Of a stretch of 64,000 nt of DNA, positions 15,997 to 24,590 are shown piece by piece (position 1 is the first letter of the stretch; every line of letters starts with the position of its first letter). The notes beneath the pieces were generated by a model, which was not told the origin of the DNA, ran no database searches, and saw only the letters and a list, made by a program, of their open reading frames with translations. Source of the DNA: Novosphingobium hassiacum (GTDB lineage: Bacteria; Pseudomonadota; Alphaproteobacteria; Sphingomonadales; Sphingomonadaceae); contig NZ_JACICY010000001.1 in assembly GCF_014196055.1 (NCBI RefSeq), positions 248,001-312,000 on the forward strand, read 5' to 3'. The position numbers were made by a program, and so were the translations under genes.

Positions 15997-17880
15997 TTGC
16001 GCGGATTGCCGCCAGCCGCCATTGTCGTGGGCGGGATCAAACGGACCGGACAGCACTTGCAACATCGCCGCGAAATCGAAGGCCTGCGCGCGCTGGCGGT
16101 GATCCCCGTCGTGCTGTTTCACGCAAGTGTTCCCGGTTTCGGCGGCGGATTTGCGGGGGTCGACATCTTCTTTGTGATCAGCGGCTACCTGATCACGAGC
16201 ACGATCATGGCGGAGGTTGCCACCGGCACATTCACCTTGGGTGCCTTTTACGAGCGCCGCGCACGGCGGCTCCTGCCTGCGCTGTTCACCGTGATGGGCG
16301 TGAGCGCGATCATGGCCGCAGTGCTGTTCATCGACGAGGACTTGCGCAAGTTCGGGCAGGCACTCGGCGCTTCGGCCTTGTTCGGGTCGAACCTGCTGTT
16401 CGCGCACAAGGTCGGCTATTTCGACGATGTCGAGGGCTACCAGCCGCTTTTGCACTTGTGGAGTCTGTCGGTCGAGGAACAGTTCTATCTGCTGTTTCCG
16501 CTGGCGATGGTCTGGCTGCTGCGCAGGCGCCCCGGGTGGCCGCTACCGGTCATCCTCGCCACGCTGGGGCTGAGCCTTGCTGCGGCGACCGCCATGATCG
16601 AGCGCGACCCGCAAGCCGCATTCTTCCTGCTCCCGACCCGCGCGTGGCAGCTGATGATCGGCGCTGCATGCGCGGCAGGAGTCCGCCAGCCTCGCCCACG
16701 CCCCTTGCCCACCATCGTCGGCCTTGCTTTGATCGTGCTTGGCTTTGCGATGATCGGCCCGACGATGCCCGCCCCCGGCCCGGCGTTCCTGCTACCCACG
16801 ATCGGTGCTGCGCTGGTCCTCCTGTACGCAGACCCGCGCCAAGCGGTCGGCAGGCTGCTTTCGCTGCCGCCGCTGACAGCCGTCGGGGCCGCGTCGTACG
16901 GGATTTACCTGTGGCATAATCCGCTGCTGGCATTCCTCCACTATGCTTGGTTCGGGCCCGCGCCGTGGACTTTGACCCTGGCCACGATCTTGCTCTCGGT
17001 GGCCCTGGGCTTCGCATCGCTGCACTGGATCGAACGCCCGGTGCGAAACCGCTCGCGCCTGAAATCGAGAAGCGCGCTGCTGGCATTCGGCCTCGGTGGC
17101 ATGGTGCTGGCTACAGTATGGGGGACTGCGCTCCATTTGCGCCTTTTGCCGCAAAGCGGCCCGGTCAACGCTGGCAGTCTGGTTGAGCCCGTGGTGATCC
17201 CGGCTGGCAGGCTTGCCTACGTGGTCTATGGTGACAGCCACGCGCGGCAATACTACTCGGGCACGTCAGAGCGCTTCGGCAACGGCGCCCTGCTCAGCGA
17301 ATCAGCGTGTCTGTCGCTGCCCGGCGTCAGTAACGTCGCACCGAAGGAAGACGGCGCAAGCTGCAAGGAACTGACCGACCGGCTCGTGAAACTCGCGCGA
17401 GAGCGAAACATACGAACCGTCTATTGGGCGCAACGTTGGGAGCGCGATCTCTATCGCAACGCTGGTGGCGCGTCGCTGGGGAGCACGGCGGGCGCGGGCA
17501 AGGCCGAACTGCTGGCCGGGATAAGACGGCTCGCAGGCGCCCTGCCGCCGGGCACGCGGATCGTGCTGATCGGAAACGTGCCCACAGCGCAGGCAGCGGG
17601 TCCGCAGATGGCAGGCGGCTACCCGCGTTGCCGTGCCTACATCAACGTTGCCTGTCCGGTGCAATATCCTGCCGCTCAGGCCGAGGCGCACGCGGTAAAC
17701 CTGGCGCTTGCCGATCTTGCTGGCGCTGATCCGGGCATCGAGTGGTACGATCCGGCGGCCAGTTTGTGCGGCAACGGAGTGTGCTGGATCATGCTGGGCG
17801 ACGAGGCGGTCTATGCCGACCACACCCACCTGACGCCGAAATTCGCAAAGATTTTGGTCGCACATTGGCCTGCGCCCTAA
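15997..17880 (+). CDS. Membrane O-acyltransferase with C-terminal SGNH domain (OafA/YrhL type)
   Basis: A 627-residue protein. Residues about 25-370 are an acyltransferase-3 domain with around ten membrane helices, opening with EIEGLRALAVIPVVLFH (conserved His42) and GVDIFFVISGYLIT. Residues about 400-627 form an extracytoplasmic SGNH-like domain with YGDSHARQ (near 412) and a C-terminal DHTHL (near 610). These proteins acetylate or otherwise acylate cell-surface sugars such as O-antigen or exopolysaccharide. TTG 15997 is preferred because GAGG lies about ten bases upstream; GTG 16027 is an alternative. The substrate is unknown. Confidence 0.88.
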   Translation: MRGLPPAAIVVGGIKRTGQHLQHRREIEGLRALAVIPVVLFHASVPGFGGGFAGVDIFFVISGYLITSTIMAEVATGTFTLGAFYERRARRLLPALFTVMGVSAIMAAVLFIDEDLRKFGQALGASALFGSNLLFAHKVGYFDDVEGYQPLLHLWSLSVEEQFYLLFPLAMVWLLRRRPGWPLPVILATLGLSLAAATAMIERDPQAAFFLLPTRAWQLMIGAACAAGVRQPRPRPLPTIVGLALIVLGFAMIGPTMPAPGPAFLLPTIGAALVLLYADPRQAVGRLLSLPPLTAVGAASYGIYLWHNPLLAFLHYAWFGPAPWTLTLATILLSVALGFASLHWIERPVRNRSRLKSRSALLAFGLGGMVLATVWGTALHLRLLPQSGPVNAGSLVEPVVIPAGRLAYVVYGDSHARQYYSGTSERFGNGALLSESACLSLPGVSNVAPKEDGASCKELTDRLVKLARERNIRTVYWAQRWERDLYRNAGGASLGSTAGAGKAELLAGIRRLAGALPPGTRIVLIGNVPTAQAAGPQMAGGYPRCRAYINVACPVQYPAAQAEAHAVNLALADLAGADPGIEWYDPAASLCGNGVCWIMLGDEAVYADHTHLTPKFAKILVAHWPAP

Positions 17881-17958
17881 TTCAATAATCGGCTGGTCCC
17901 TTGCCTTTGCCGCCCCCTCGCCCTAGCGGCGCGGGCAAGAGATTTACTGGAGTCGAAC

Positions 17959-19275
17959 ATGGTCCCCCGCTACGCCCGCCCTGCCATGACCGCGATCTGG
18001 GAACCCGAAGCGCGCTATCGCATCTGGTTCGAGATCGAGGCCCACGCGACAGAGAAGTTGGGCGAACTGGGCGTGGTACCCCCTTCGGGTGCCAAGGCCC
18101 TGTGGGACTGGTGGGCGACTAACCCGGTGATCGACGTGGCCGCGATCGACGCGATCGAAGCTGTCACCAAGCACGACGTTATCGCGTTCCTCGATTGGGT
18201 CGCGCAGCAGGTCGGTCCCGAAGCGCGCTTCATGCACCAGGGCATGACCAGCTCCGACGTGCTCGACACCACGCTGTCGGTCCAGCTTGCGCGCGCTTCT
18301 GACTTGCTGATCGCCGACATCGACGCGCTGCTCGAAGCGATCAAGCGCCGCGCCATCGAACACAAATACACCCCCACCATCGGTCGCAGCCACGGCATCC
18401 ACGCCGAGCCGACAACCTTCGGCAAGAAGCTTGCGGAAGCCTACGCCGAGTTCACCCGCTGCCGCGCCCGCCTCGTCGCCGCGCGCGCCGAAATCGCGAC
18501 GTGCGCCATCTCCGGCGCGGTCGGCACTTTCGCCAACATCGATCCCTCGGTGGAAGAATACGTCGCCGATAAGATGGGCCTCGAAATCGAGCCGGTCTCG
18601 ACGCAGGTCATCCCGCGTGATCGCCATGCGATGTTTTTCGCCACACTCGGCGTGGTCGCCAGCTCTATCGAGCGCCTCGCCGTCGAAGTGCGTCACCTCC
18701 AGCGCACCGAAGTTCTGGAGGCCGAGGAATACTTCTCGCCGGGCCAGAAGGGTTCGTCGGCGATGCCGCACAAGCGCAACCCGGTGCTGACCGAGAACCT
18801 GACGGGCCTGGCCCGCGTAGTCCGCTCAGCCGTCACACCCGCGCTCGAAAACGTCGCGCTTTGGCACGAGCGCGATATTTCGCACTCCTCGGTCGAGCGC
18901 TTTATCGGTCCGGACGCGACGATCACGCTCGACTTCGCGCTGGCGCGGATGACTTCGGTGATCGACAAGCTGCTCGTCTACCCCGAGCGCATGCAGAAGA
19001 ACCTCGACAAGATGGGCGGCCTTGTCCACTCGCAACGCGTCCTGCTGGCTCTTACGCAGGCGGGACTTGAGCGCGACGCCTCGTATCGCCTCGTGCAACG
19101 CAACGCGATGAAGGTGTGGGAAAGCGACGGACAGCTTTCGCTGCTCGAACTGCTCAAGGCCGATCCCGAAGTCAGCGCGGTGATGAGCGCGGCCGAACTC
19201 GAGGACAAGTTCAACCTCGACTATCATTTCAAGGCCATCGACACGATCTTCGCCCGCGTTTTCGGCGCCGAGTGA
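17959..19275 (+). CDS. purB: Adenylosuccinate lyase
   Basis: Catalyses two steps of purine synthesis: SAICAR to AICAR plus fumarate, and adenylosuccinate to AMP plus fumarate. The 438-residue protein has the fumarase/aspartase superfamily loop GSSAMPHKRNP at about 265-275, plus HQGMTSSDVLDT and GRSHGIHAEPT in the usual order. ATG 17959 has GGAG six bases upstream. It follows the acyltransferase by 78 bases and is followed by a dispersed repeat. The enzyme is cytoplasmic and homotetrameric in the family. Confidence 0.97.
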   Translation: MVPRYARPAMTAIWEPEARYRIWFEIEAHATEKLGELGVVPPSGAKALWDWWATNPVIDVAAIDAIEAVTKHDVIAFLDWVAQQVGPEARFMHQGMTSSDVLDTTLSVQLARASDLLIADIDALLEAIKRRAIEHKYTPTIGRSHGIHAEPTTFGKKLAEAYAEFTRCRARLVAARAEIATCAISGAVGTFANIDPSVEEYVADKMGLEIEPVSTQVIPRDRHAMFFATLGVVASSIERLAVEVRHLQRTEVLEAEEYFSPGQKGSSAMPHKRNPVLTENLTGLARVVRSAVTPALENVALWHERDISHSSVERFIGPDATITLDFALARMTSVIDKLLVYPERMQKNLDKMGGLVHSQRVLLALTQAGLERDASYRLVQRNAMKVWESDGQLSLLELLKADPEVSAVMSAAELEDKFNLDYHFKAIDTIFARVFGAE

Positions 19276-19284
19276 ATCGCATTG

Positions 19285-19352
19285 CGTCCCCGCGAAGGCG
19301 GGGACCTCGAGAGGTTGCCAGCGACGCCTGAGGTCCCCGCCTTCGCGGGGAC
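19285..19352. repeat. Dispersed palindromic repeat, family A, copy 2
   Basis: Second copy of the repeat at 5770-5839: the left palindrome at 19285-19308, spacer GAGGTTGCC ... ACGCCTGAGG, and the right palindrome ending at 19352. It is located right after purB and could act as a transcription or mRNA-end structure. Confidence 0.8.
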
Positions 19353-19420
19353 TCGCCAAGCGCGCCGACCTGCCCTAGCATTACGACGGACGGGCGGATA
19401 ATTTGAGCGAGAGGCCAGCC

Positions 19421-19729
19421 ATGCTGCGCACGATCTTCTACGTACTTGTCATTGGGATACTGGCTGCATTCAGCGCGGCCAACTGGGTTCCGGTGGAAAT
19501 CCGCATCTGGGAAGGCTTGCTTCTCGAAACCAAGCTTCCCGCCCTTGTCATCGCTGCGTTCCTGCTCGGCCTTGTGCCAACGTGGTTGCTCTATCGGGCC
19601 ACCCGCTGGCGGCTGACCCGCCGTATCGCGTCGCTCGAAACGTCGCTCAACACGCGTACCTCGCCGTCGCTGAGCTCGACCAACCTCGACGCTGCCCACC
19701 CCCCTGTGACCAGAAGCGAGCCGCTGTGA
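19421..19729 (+). CDS. LapA-like (DUF1049) membrane protein
   Basis: A 102-residue protein with two membrane segments, about 4-22 (IFYVLVIGILAAFSAANW) and 43-61, then a basic, coiled tail. The NW-VPVEIRIW-L--PLVI layout resembles the LapA domain family; the E. coli member acts in lipopolysaccharide synthesis control. ATG 19421 is preceded by GAGAGG. It overlaps the pyrF start codon by four bases (GTGA), so the two are co-translated. The function here is uncertain. Confidence 0.75.
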   Translation: MLRTIFYVLVIGILAAFSAANWVPVEIRIWEGLLLETKLPALVIAAFLLGLVPTWLLYRATRWRLTRRIASLETSLNTRTSPSLSSTNLDAAHPPVTRSEPL

Positions 19730-20400
19730 CCAACCCGATCTACCTGGCCCTTGACCTTCCCCGCCTCGATGCCGCGATTGCACTCGCGCACAAGGTCAGG
19801 AGCCATGTGGGCGGACTGAAGCTCGGCCTCGAATTTTTCTGCGCACACGGTCACCATGGTGTGCACGAGGTTGCCAAAGTCGGCTTGCCGATCTTCCTCG
19901 ACCTCAAGTTGCACGATATCCCCAATACCGTCGCGGGCGCGATGCAGGCGATTCACGTGCTGGAGCCCGCCATCGTCACGATCCACGCCTCGGGTGGCCG
20001 GGCGATGATGGAAGACGCCAAGGCCGCTGCGGCCGAGCATACCAAGGTCGTCGCGGTCACCGTGCTGACCAGCCTCGACGATACTGACCTGAATGGAATG
20101 GGTGTAGCCGGATCGGCCCACGATCAGGCGCTGCGCCTGGCCGACCTCGCGCAGGAAGCCGGTCTCGACGGGATCGTCTGCTCTGGCCACGAAGTCGGCG
20201 CGATCCACAAACGCTGGAAGGATGGCTATCTCGTCGTCCCCGGCCTGCGCCCGGCGGACGGGAAGCTGGGCGATCAGAAGCGCGCGGTCACCCCACGCGC
20301 CGCGCGCGACGCCGGGGCAAGCGTGCTGGTCATTGGCCGCCCGATCAGCCGTGCCGAAGATCCTGTCGCGGCTGCCCGGGCGATCGAAGCCACCCTCTGA
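19726..20400 (+). CDS. pyrF: Orotidine 5'-phosphate decarboxylase
   Basis: Last step of UMP synthesis: decarboxylates OMP. The catalytic Asp-Lys-Asp array lies in DLKLHDIPNTV (Asp59, Lys61, Asp64), and the phosphate-binding end VIGRPISRAEDP is near the C-terminus. The 224-residue length is normal for the short bacterial type. GTG 19726 overlaps the upstream TGA. An in-frame extension to 19582 runs inside the LapA-like gene and is not used. It is followed five bases later by a GNAT gene and probably lies in an operon running towards trpF. Confidence 0.96.
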   Translation: MTNPIYLALDLPRLDAAIALAHKVRSHVGGLKLGLEFFCAHGHHGVHEVAKVGLPIFLDLKLHDIPNTVAGAMQAIHVLEPAIVTIHASGGRAMMEDAKAAAAEHTKVVAVTVLTSLDDTDLNGMGVAGSAHDQALRLADLAQEAGLDGIVCSGHEVGAIHKRWKDGYLVVPGLRPADGKLGDQKRAVTPRAARDAGASVLVIGRPISRAEDPVAAARAIEATL

Positions 20401-20404
20401 TCCG

Positions 20405-20908
20405 ATGATCCGGTTTCGCACGGCAGCAGCGGTAGACCTGCCGAGGCTGCGCGCATTGGTCGAGAAATGCTATCGCGGTGACAGCGCAAGGCAAGGCTGG
20501 ACGCACGAAGCCGACCTGCTCGACGACGAACGCACCAGCGACGTCGAACTGCAACGCGCGGTGACCGACGCCCAGACGCGGGTCTTGCTGGCCGAGATCG
20601 ATGGCAAGCTGGCAGGCACCGTCACGGTCAAGACTCTCGGGCATGGCCGCGCTTATCTCGGCATGCTCTGCGTCGATCCGGAGTTGCAGGCGGCTGGGCT
20701 GGGTCGCGCCCTGATCGCCGATGCCGAGGACCTCGCAGTCGAGGCGTTTTCCGCAGCGGTCATGGAGATGACCGTGATCGACGCGCGACCCGAACTGATC
20801 GCCTATTACGAGCGTCGCGGCTACGCCCAGACCGGAGAAACGCGGCCCTTTCCGGGTGCGGGCGCGCAACCGTTCGCAATGACCGTGCTGGAACGAAGCC
20901 TGCGCTGA
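20405..20908 (+). CDS. GNAT-family N-acetyltransferase
   Basis: A 167-residue cytosolic protein with the acetyl-CoA binding motif A: YLGMLCVDPELQAAGLGRAL at about 79-98. This is followed by a conserved strand and YYERRGYAQTGETRPFP, the usual motif B region. Such enzymes acetylate small amines or protein N-termini. The substrate is not predictable. It starts at ATG 20405, four bases after pyrF, implying co-transcription, though no metabolic link to pyrimidines is evident. Confidence 0.88.
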   Translation: MIRFRTAAAVDLPRLRALVEKCYRGDSARQGWTHEADLLDDERTSDVELQRAVTDAQTRVLLAEIDGKLAGTVTVKTLGHGRAYLGMLCVDPELQAAGLGRALIADAEDLAVEAFSAAVMEMTVIDARPELIAYYERRGYAQTGETRPFPGAGAQPFAMTVLERSLR

Positions 20909-20976
20909 ACGGTTCATCGCTGCGTAACGTCGCTTTGCCCACCACAGCGGCAACGACACTTACGGGAGGCTCCCAC

Positions 20977-21729
20977 ATGAAGCACACGTTCCTTTTCGCT
21001 GCCGCGATCGCGGCCCTGTCCCCCCTCAGCGCGCAGGCCCAGACCATGTCGAGCAGCCCCGTCGTCAGTGCCGGCAACACCTTGCTCAGCGTCGCCGCCG
21101 AGGGCAAATCGACACGCACGCCGGATCTGGCCGTGTTCAACGCGGGCGTCACCACGCAGGCCACTACCGCAGGCGCGGCGCTCACCGAAAACGCGCAGCG
21201 CATGAGCGCCGTCATCGCTTCGCTGCGCAAGGCGGGCATCGCGGAGCGCGACATCCAGACCAGCAACCTGTCGGTCAACCCGGTCTACGGTCAGCCCAAG
21301 CGCCTGCCCGATGGTTCGATGGAGCAACAGGACCCGATCATCATCGGCTATCAGGCGACCAACCAGGTCTCGGTCCGCCAGCGCAAGCTCGACAGCTACG
21401 GCAAGGTGATCGACACGCTCGTCGCCAACGGCGCGAATCAGGTCAACGGCCCGTCGTTCCAGATCGACAATTCCGACGCGGCGATGGACGAAGCCCGGAT
21501 CGAGGCGATGAAGAAGGCGCGGATGCGCGCCGATCTCTATGCCAAGGCGGTCGGTCTGCGCGTCGTGCGCGTGCTGACGATCAGCGAAAACGCAGGCTGG
21601 TCGCCACCACAGCCGCAAGTGATGTTCGCGCGCGCCGACATGGCCAGCGCGCCCAAGTCCTCGCCGGTTGCTGCGGGCGAGCTGGAAATGACGGTCACGG
21701 TCAACGTCAGCTACGAACTGGGACAATAA
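20977..21729 (+). CDS. SIMPL-domain (DUF541) exported protein
   Basis: A 250-residue protein with a Sec signal peptide (MKHTFLFAAAIAALSPLSAQA). The SIMPL/DUF541 domain follows: LLSVAAEGKSTRTPDLAVFN, a long helix with MSAVIASLRKAGIAERDIQTSNLSV, and the closing strand ELEMTVTVNVSYEL. Members are periplasmic or outer-membrane-associated proteins of poorly defined function (E. coli YggE is linked to oxidative stress). ATG 20977 has GGGAGG seven bases upstream. It lies between the GNAT and trpF genes. Confidence 0.9.
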   Translation: MKHTFLFAAAIAALSPLSAQAQTMSSSPVVSAGNTLLSVAAEGKSTRTPDLAVFNAGVTTQATTAGAALTENAQRMSAVIASLRKAGIAERDIQTSNLSVNPVYGQPKRLPDGSMEQQDPIIIGYQATNQVSVRQRKLDSYGKVIDTLVANGANQVNGPSFQIDNSDAAMDEARIEAMKKARMRADLYAKAVGLRVVRVLTISENAGWSPPQPQVMFARADMASAPKSSPVAAGELEMTVTVNVSYELGQ

Positions 21730-21775
21730 CGCACGGAAATTGACGGTGCGGCGCGTTCACCGTAACGCGCCGCAC

Positions 21776-22420
21776 ATGTCGGCACCTGCCATCAAGATCT
21801 GCGGGATAAACACCCCTCAAGCGCTGGACGCAGCAATCGCCGCGCGCGCCGACTACATCGGGCTGGTGTTCTTCGCCAAGAGCCCGCGCAATGTAACAAT
21901 GGCCCAGGCTGCCGCTCTTGCCGAGCGCGCCGCTGGCCGTACGAAGGTCGTCGGCCTGTTCGTCGACGCCTCCACCGATTTTATTGCCGAGGCGGTTGTC
22001 GCGGCAAAGCTCGATGCGATCCAGTTGCACGGTGCCGAAACGCCCGATGCGCTGGGTCGGACGCGTGCCAATCTGGGAGTTCCGGTCTGGAAAGCGCTGT
22101 CCGTCGCCAGCCGCGATGACATCGTTCGGGCACAGGATTTCACCGGAGCGGCCGACCTCATCCTGTTCGATGCCAAGGCACCGAAAGGCGCGAATCTGCC
22201 CGGCGGCCTTGGCCTCGTTTTCGACTGGAACCTGCTGGCCGCATATCGCGGAGCGCTACCTTGGGGTCTTGCCGGAGGACTTTCGCCCGACAACGTCGCA
22301 GATGCAGTCCGCAGGACCGGCGCGACGCTGGTTGATGTCTCGTCCGGCGTCGAGACCGCGCCCGGTGTCAAGGATGCCGGACTCATCCGCAGCTTCTGCT
22401 TCGCCGCGCGCAGCGCCTGA
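21776..22420 (+). CDS. trpF: Phosphoribosylanthranilate isomerase
   Basis: Third step of tryptophan synthesis from chorismate: an Amadori rearrangement of phosphoribosylanthranilate. The 214-residue TIM barrel opens with IKICGINTPQALDAA (catalytic Cys in KICGI) and has VGLFVDAS, IQLHGAE, ILFDAKAP and the phosphate-binding DVSSGVETAPGVKD near the end. ATG 21776 is the natural start; a frame to 21740 adds twelve unlikely residues. trpB and trpA follow, but an outer-membrane protein gene on the other strand separates trpF from trpB. Confidence 0.96.
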   Translation: MSAPAIKICGINTPQALDAAIAARADYIGLVFFAKSPRNVTMAQAAALAERAAGRTKVVGLFVDASTDFIAEAVVAAKLDAIQLHGAETPDALGRTRANLGVPVWKALSVASRDDIVRAQDFTGAADLILFDAKAPKGANLPGGLGLVFDWNLLAAYRGALPWGLAGGLSPDNVADAVRRTGATLVDVSSGVETAPGVKDAGLIRSFCFAARSA

Positions 22421-22431
22421 GTCCCGCTGCG

Positions 22432-22470
22432 AAACGCAAGGCGGACGGCCTCCCGAGAAGACCGCCCGCC
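22432..22470 (-). terminator. Possible terminator of the outer-membrane protein gene
   Basis: GGCGGACGG (22440-22448) can pair with CCGCCCGCC (22462-22470) with one wobble. Read on the minus strand it is followed by TTGCGTTT rather than a clean T run. It lies between the convergent trpF and outer-membrane protein genes and could serve either. Confidence 0.35.
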
Positions 22471-22495
22471 GCTGGTTCGCACGAGGCGAAGCTTA

Positions 22496-22957
22496 TCAGA
22501 ACTTCACGCCAAGGCCGACAACTGCGGCATCAACGTCGTCGCCATTGACGGCATCGACGAAGAAGTGGCGATATTCAACCTTGCCGTAGAGCTTGCCGAA
22601 CGAGTGCTGGTAGCCAGCGCCTGCAGTCCAGGTACCTTCGCAACCGTCGCAGAACTCGGTGTTGTAACCGCCAACGGCGTACAGCTTCCCAGCTTCAGCA
22701 AGCTTGGCGCCGATGCGACCGTTGAAACCGAACGACACCTTCGTACCGTCGGTCAGCAGCTTGTCTGCGCTCACTTCGGCGCCAACAAATGCGGTATCGC
22801 CGAGATCGTAATCGTAGCCAGCAGCCACGCCAGCGATTGCTTCGCTGTCACCGTTGCTCCATGCGACGCCGCCACGCGCTTCGACGCGAGCTTCGTTGGC
22901 AAGAGCTGGGGTGGCCGCAACAAGCGAGGCGGCAAGTGTTGTAAGAACGAAACGCAT
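22496..22957 (-). CDS. Small outer-membrane beta-barrel protein
   Basis: A 153-residue exported protein with a clear signal peptide (MRFVLTTLAASLVAATPALA). Alternating strands and turns follow, such as AGVAAGYDYDLGDTAFVGAEV, and the chain ends in Phe as outer-membrane barrels usually do (VGLGVKF). A CDGC pair near residue 108 could form a disulfide. It resembles opacity-like barrels common in sphingomonads. ATG 22957 has a strong AGGAGG site, and upstream frames are not coding. It is transcribed against trpF and trpB, splitting the trp genes. Confidence 0.82.
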   Translation of the reverse strand: MRFVLTTLAASLVAATPALANEARVEARGGVAWSNGDSEAIAGVAAGYDYDLGDTAFVGAEVSADKLLTDGTKVSFGFNGRIGAKLAEAGKLYAVGGYNTEFCDGCEGTWTAGAGYQHSFGKLYGKVEYRHFFVDAVNGDDVDAAVVGLGVKF

Positions 22958-23311
22958 TTTTTCCTCCTGAACATTGGCCCCTTCATCGAAGTGAGCGCGG
23001 CGCAGGTAGTATCGTGTCTGTATTGTGACAATGACCAAGATCACATCTTCAGACATAGCTCATAAAGATGTGGCAAATTCGCAACACCGGCATCGCTAAC
23101 AAACTTTGTTAGTTATATGAACATTTGCGTATTACTTACACTAATGAAGGCGACTCCTTGCAGAGCCGCCTTCAAGACGTGGCAATAGCGCCGTAGCGGG
23201 CGCCGTCTTTCTCCTCGATGAACATCGGCGATAACTTCCGTGGGCATCCCAAAGGACATGGAACCCGCGCGAATCTGGACAAGCGCGTGATGCTCTGCCA
23301 AGCGCCGGGGC
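22958..23311. promoter_or_regulatory. Divergent intergenic region between the outer-membrane protein gene and trpB
   Basis: These 354 bases have no convincing gene. The middle (about 23020-23140) is AT-rich and should hold divergent promoters. Two perfect palindromes are visible: ATTGTGACAAT at 23022-23032, and CTAACAAACTTTGTTAG at 23096-23112 (8-bp arms, one-base centre). Closer to trpB, AAGGCGACTC (23147-23156) can pair with GAGCCGCCTT (23163-23172), without a following T run. These are candidate operators and leader structure; no known regulator was matched. Confidence 0.45.
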
Positions 23312-24547
23312 ATGACTGTTCAGACTCCCAACAGCTTCCGCAACCAGCCTGACGAGCGCGGCCACTTCGGCCAGTTCGGCGGGCGTTATGTCGCCGAGAC
23401 GCTGATGCCGCTGGTGCTCGATCTCGACCGCGAATACCGCAAGGCAAAGGAAGACCCGGCGTTCCAGGCCGAGTTCGACGACCTGCTGGAACATTACGTC
23501 GGGCGCCCGAGCCCGCTGTACTTCGCGCCGCGCATCACCGATGAATTGGGCAAGAACGCCCTGCCCGGGAAGGGGGCACAAGTCTGGTTCAAGCGCGACG
23601 AGCTGAACCACACCGGCGCGCACAAGATCAACAACTGTGTCGGCCAGATCCTGCTCGCGATGCGCATGGGCAAGACCCGGATCATCGCCGAAACCGGCGC
23701 GGGCCAGCACGGGGTTGCCACTGCCACGGTCTGCGCACGCTTCGGCCTGCCCTGCGTGATCTTCATGGGCGCGACCGACGTTGCCCGCCAGGCGCCCAAC
23801 GTGTTTCGCATGAAGCTGCTCGGCGCTGAAGTGGTGCCGGTGACAGCTGGCGCGGGCACGCTGAAGGATGCGATGAACGAGGCGCTGCGCGACTGGGTCG
23901 CCAACGTCCACAACACCTTCTACATCATCGGCACCGCAGCCGGCCCGCACCCTTATCCGGAACTCGTCCGCGATTTCCAGAGCGTGATCGGCAAGGAAGC
24001 GCGCGCGCAGATGCTCGACCGCACTGGCCGCCTGCCCGACGTGCTGGTCGCGGCCATCGGCGGCGGATCGAACGCCATCGGCCTGTTCCACCCGTTCCTC
24101 GATGATCCGAGCGTCAAGATGCTCGGCGTCGAAGCCGCAGGGCATGGGCTGGACAAGGAACACGCTGCCAGCCTCGCAGGCGGACGCCCCGGCATCCTCC
24201 ACGGCAACAAGACCTACCTGCTGCAGGACGATGACGGCCAGATCCTCGAAGGCCACTCGATTTCGGCAGGGCTGGACTATCCCGGCATCGGGCCCGAGCA
24301 TTCATGGCTCAAGGAGATCGGTCGCGTCGATTATACCTCGGTGACCGACAAGGAAGCGCTGGACGCGTTCCAGCTGCTCTGCCGCACCGAAGGCATCATC
24401 CCCGCACTGGAACCCGCCCACGCCATCGCCGCGGTCAAGAAGCTCGCGCCGACAATGGGCAAGGACGAGATCATCCTCGCCAACCTGTGCGGCCGCGGCG
24501 ACAAGGACATCTTCTCGGTCGCGGAGCATCTGGGAGTTTCGCTATAG
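23312..24547 (+). CDS. trpB: Tryptophan synthase beta chain
   Basis: PLP enzyme that condenses indole with serine. It forms a tunnel-linked complex with TrpA. The PLP lysine is Lys105 in [10 protein letters not shown], the phosphate of PLP is bound by GGGSNAIG, and the opening [16 protein letters not shown] is diagnostic. The 411 residues are a normal length. ATG 23312 is used. In most proteobacteria trpA follows directly, but here a DUF559 gene framed by inverted repeats lies between them. Confidence 0.97.
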   Translation: MTVQTPNSFRNQPDERGHFGQFGGRYVAETLMPLVLDLDREYRKAKEDPAFQAEFDDLLEHYVGRPSPLYFAPRITDELGKNALPGKGAQVWFKRDELNHTGAHKINNCVGQILLAMRMGKTRIIAETGAGQHGVATATVCARFGLPCVIFMGATDVARQAPNVFRMKLLGAEVVPVTAGAGTLKDAMNEALRDWVANVHNTFYIIGTAAGPHPYPELVRDFQSVIGKEARAQMLDRTGRLPDVLVAAIGGGSNAIGLFHPFLDDPSVKMLGVEAAGHGLDKEHAASLAGGRPGILHGNKTYLLQDDDGQILEGHSISAGLDYPGIGPEHSWLKEIGRVDYTSVTDKEALDAFQLLCRTEGIIPALEPAHAIAAVKKLAPTMGKDEIILANLCGRGDKDIFSVAEHLGVSL

Positions 24548-24550
24548 GAA

Positions 24551-24588
24551 AGCCCTCACCCCTTCAGGGGAGAGGGTTGGGAGAGGGG
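24551..24588. repeat. Dispersed palindromic repeat, family B, left copy flanking the DUF559 gene
   Basis: A 38-bp element containing CCCCTTCAGGGG, starting four bases after the trpB stop. It is the inverted copy of 24937-24974 with one difference in 38 bases. Its end, GAGAGGGG, sits two bases before the GTG of the DUF559 gene and serves as its ribosome binding site. Confidence 0.9.
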
Positions 24589-24590
24589 CA

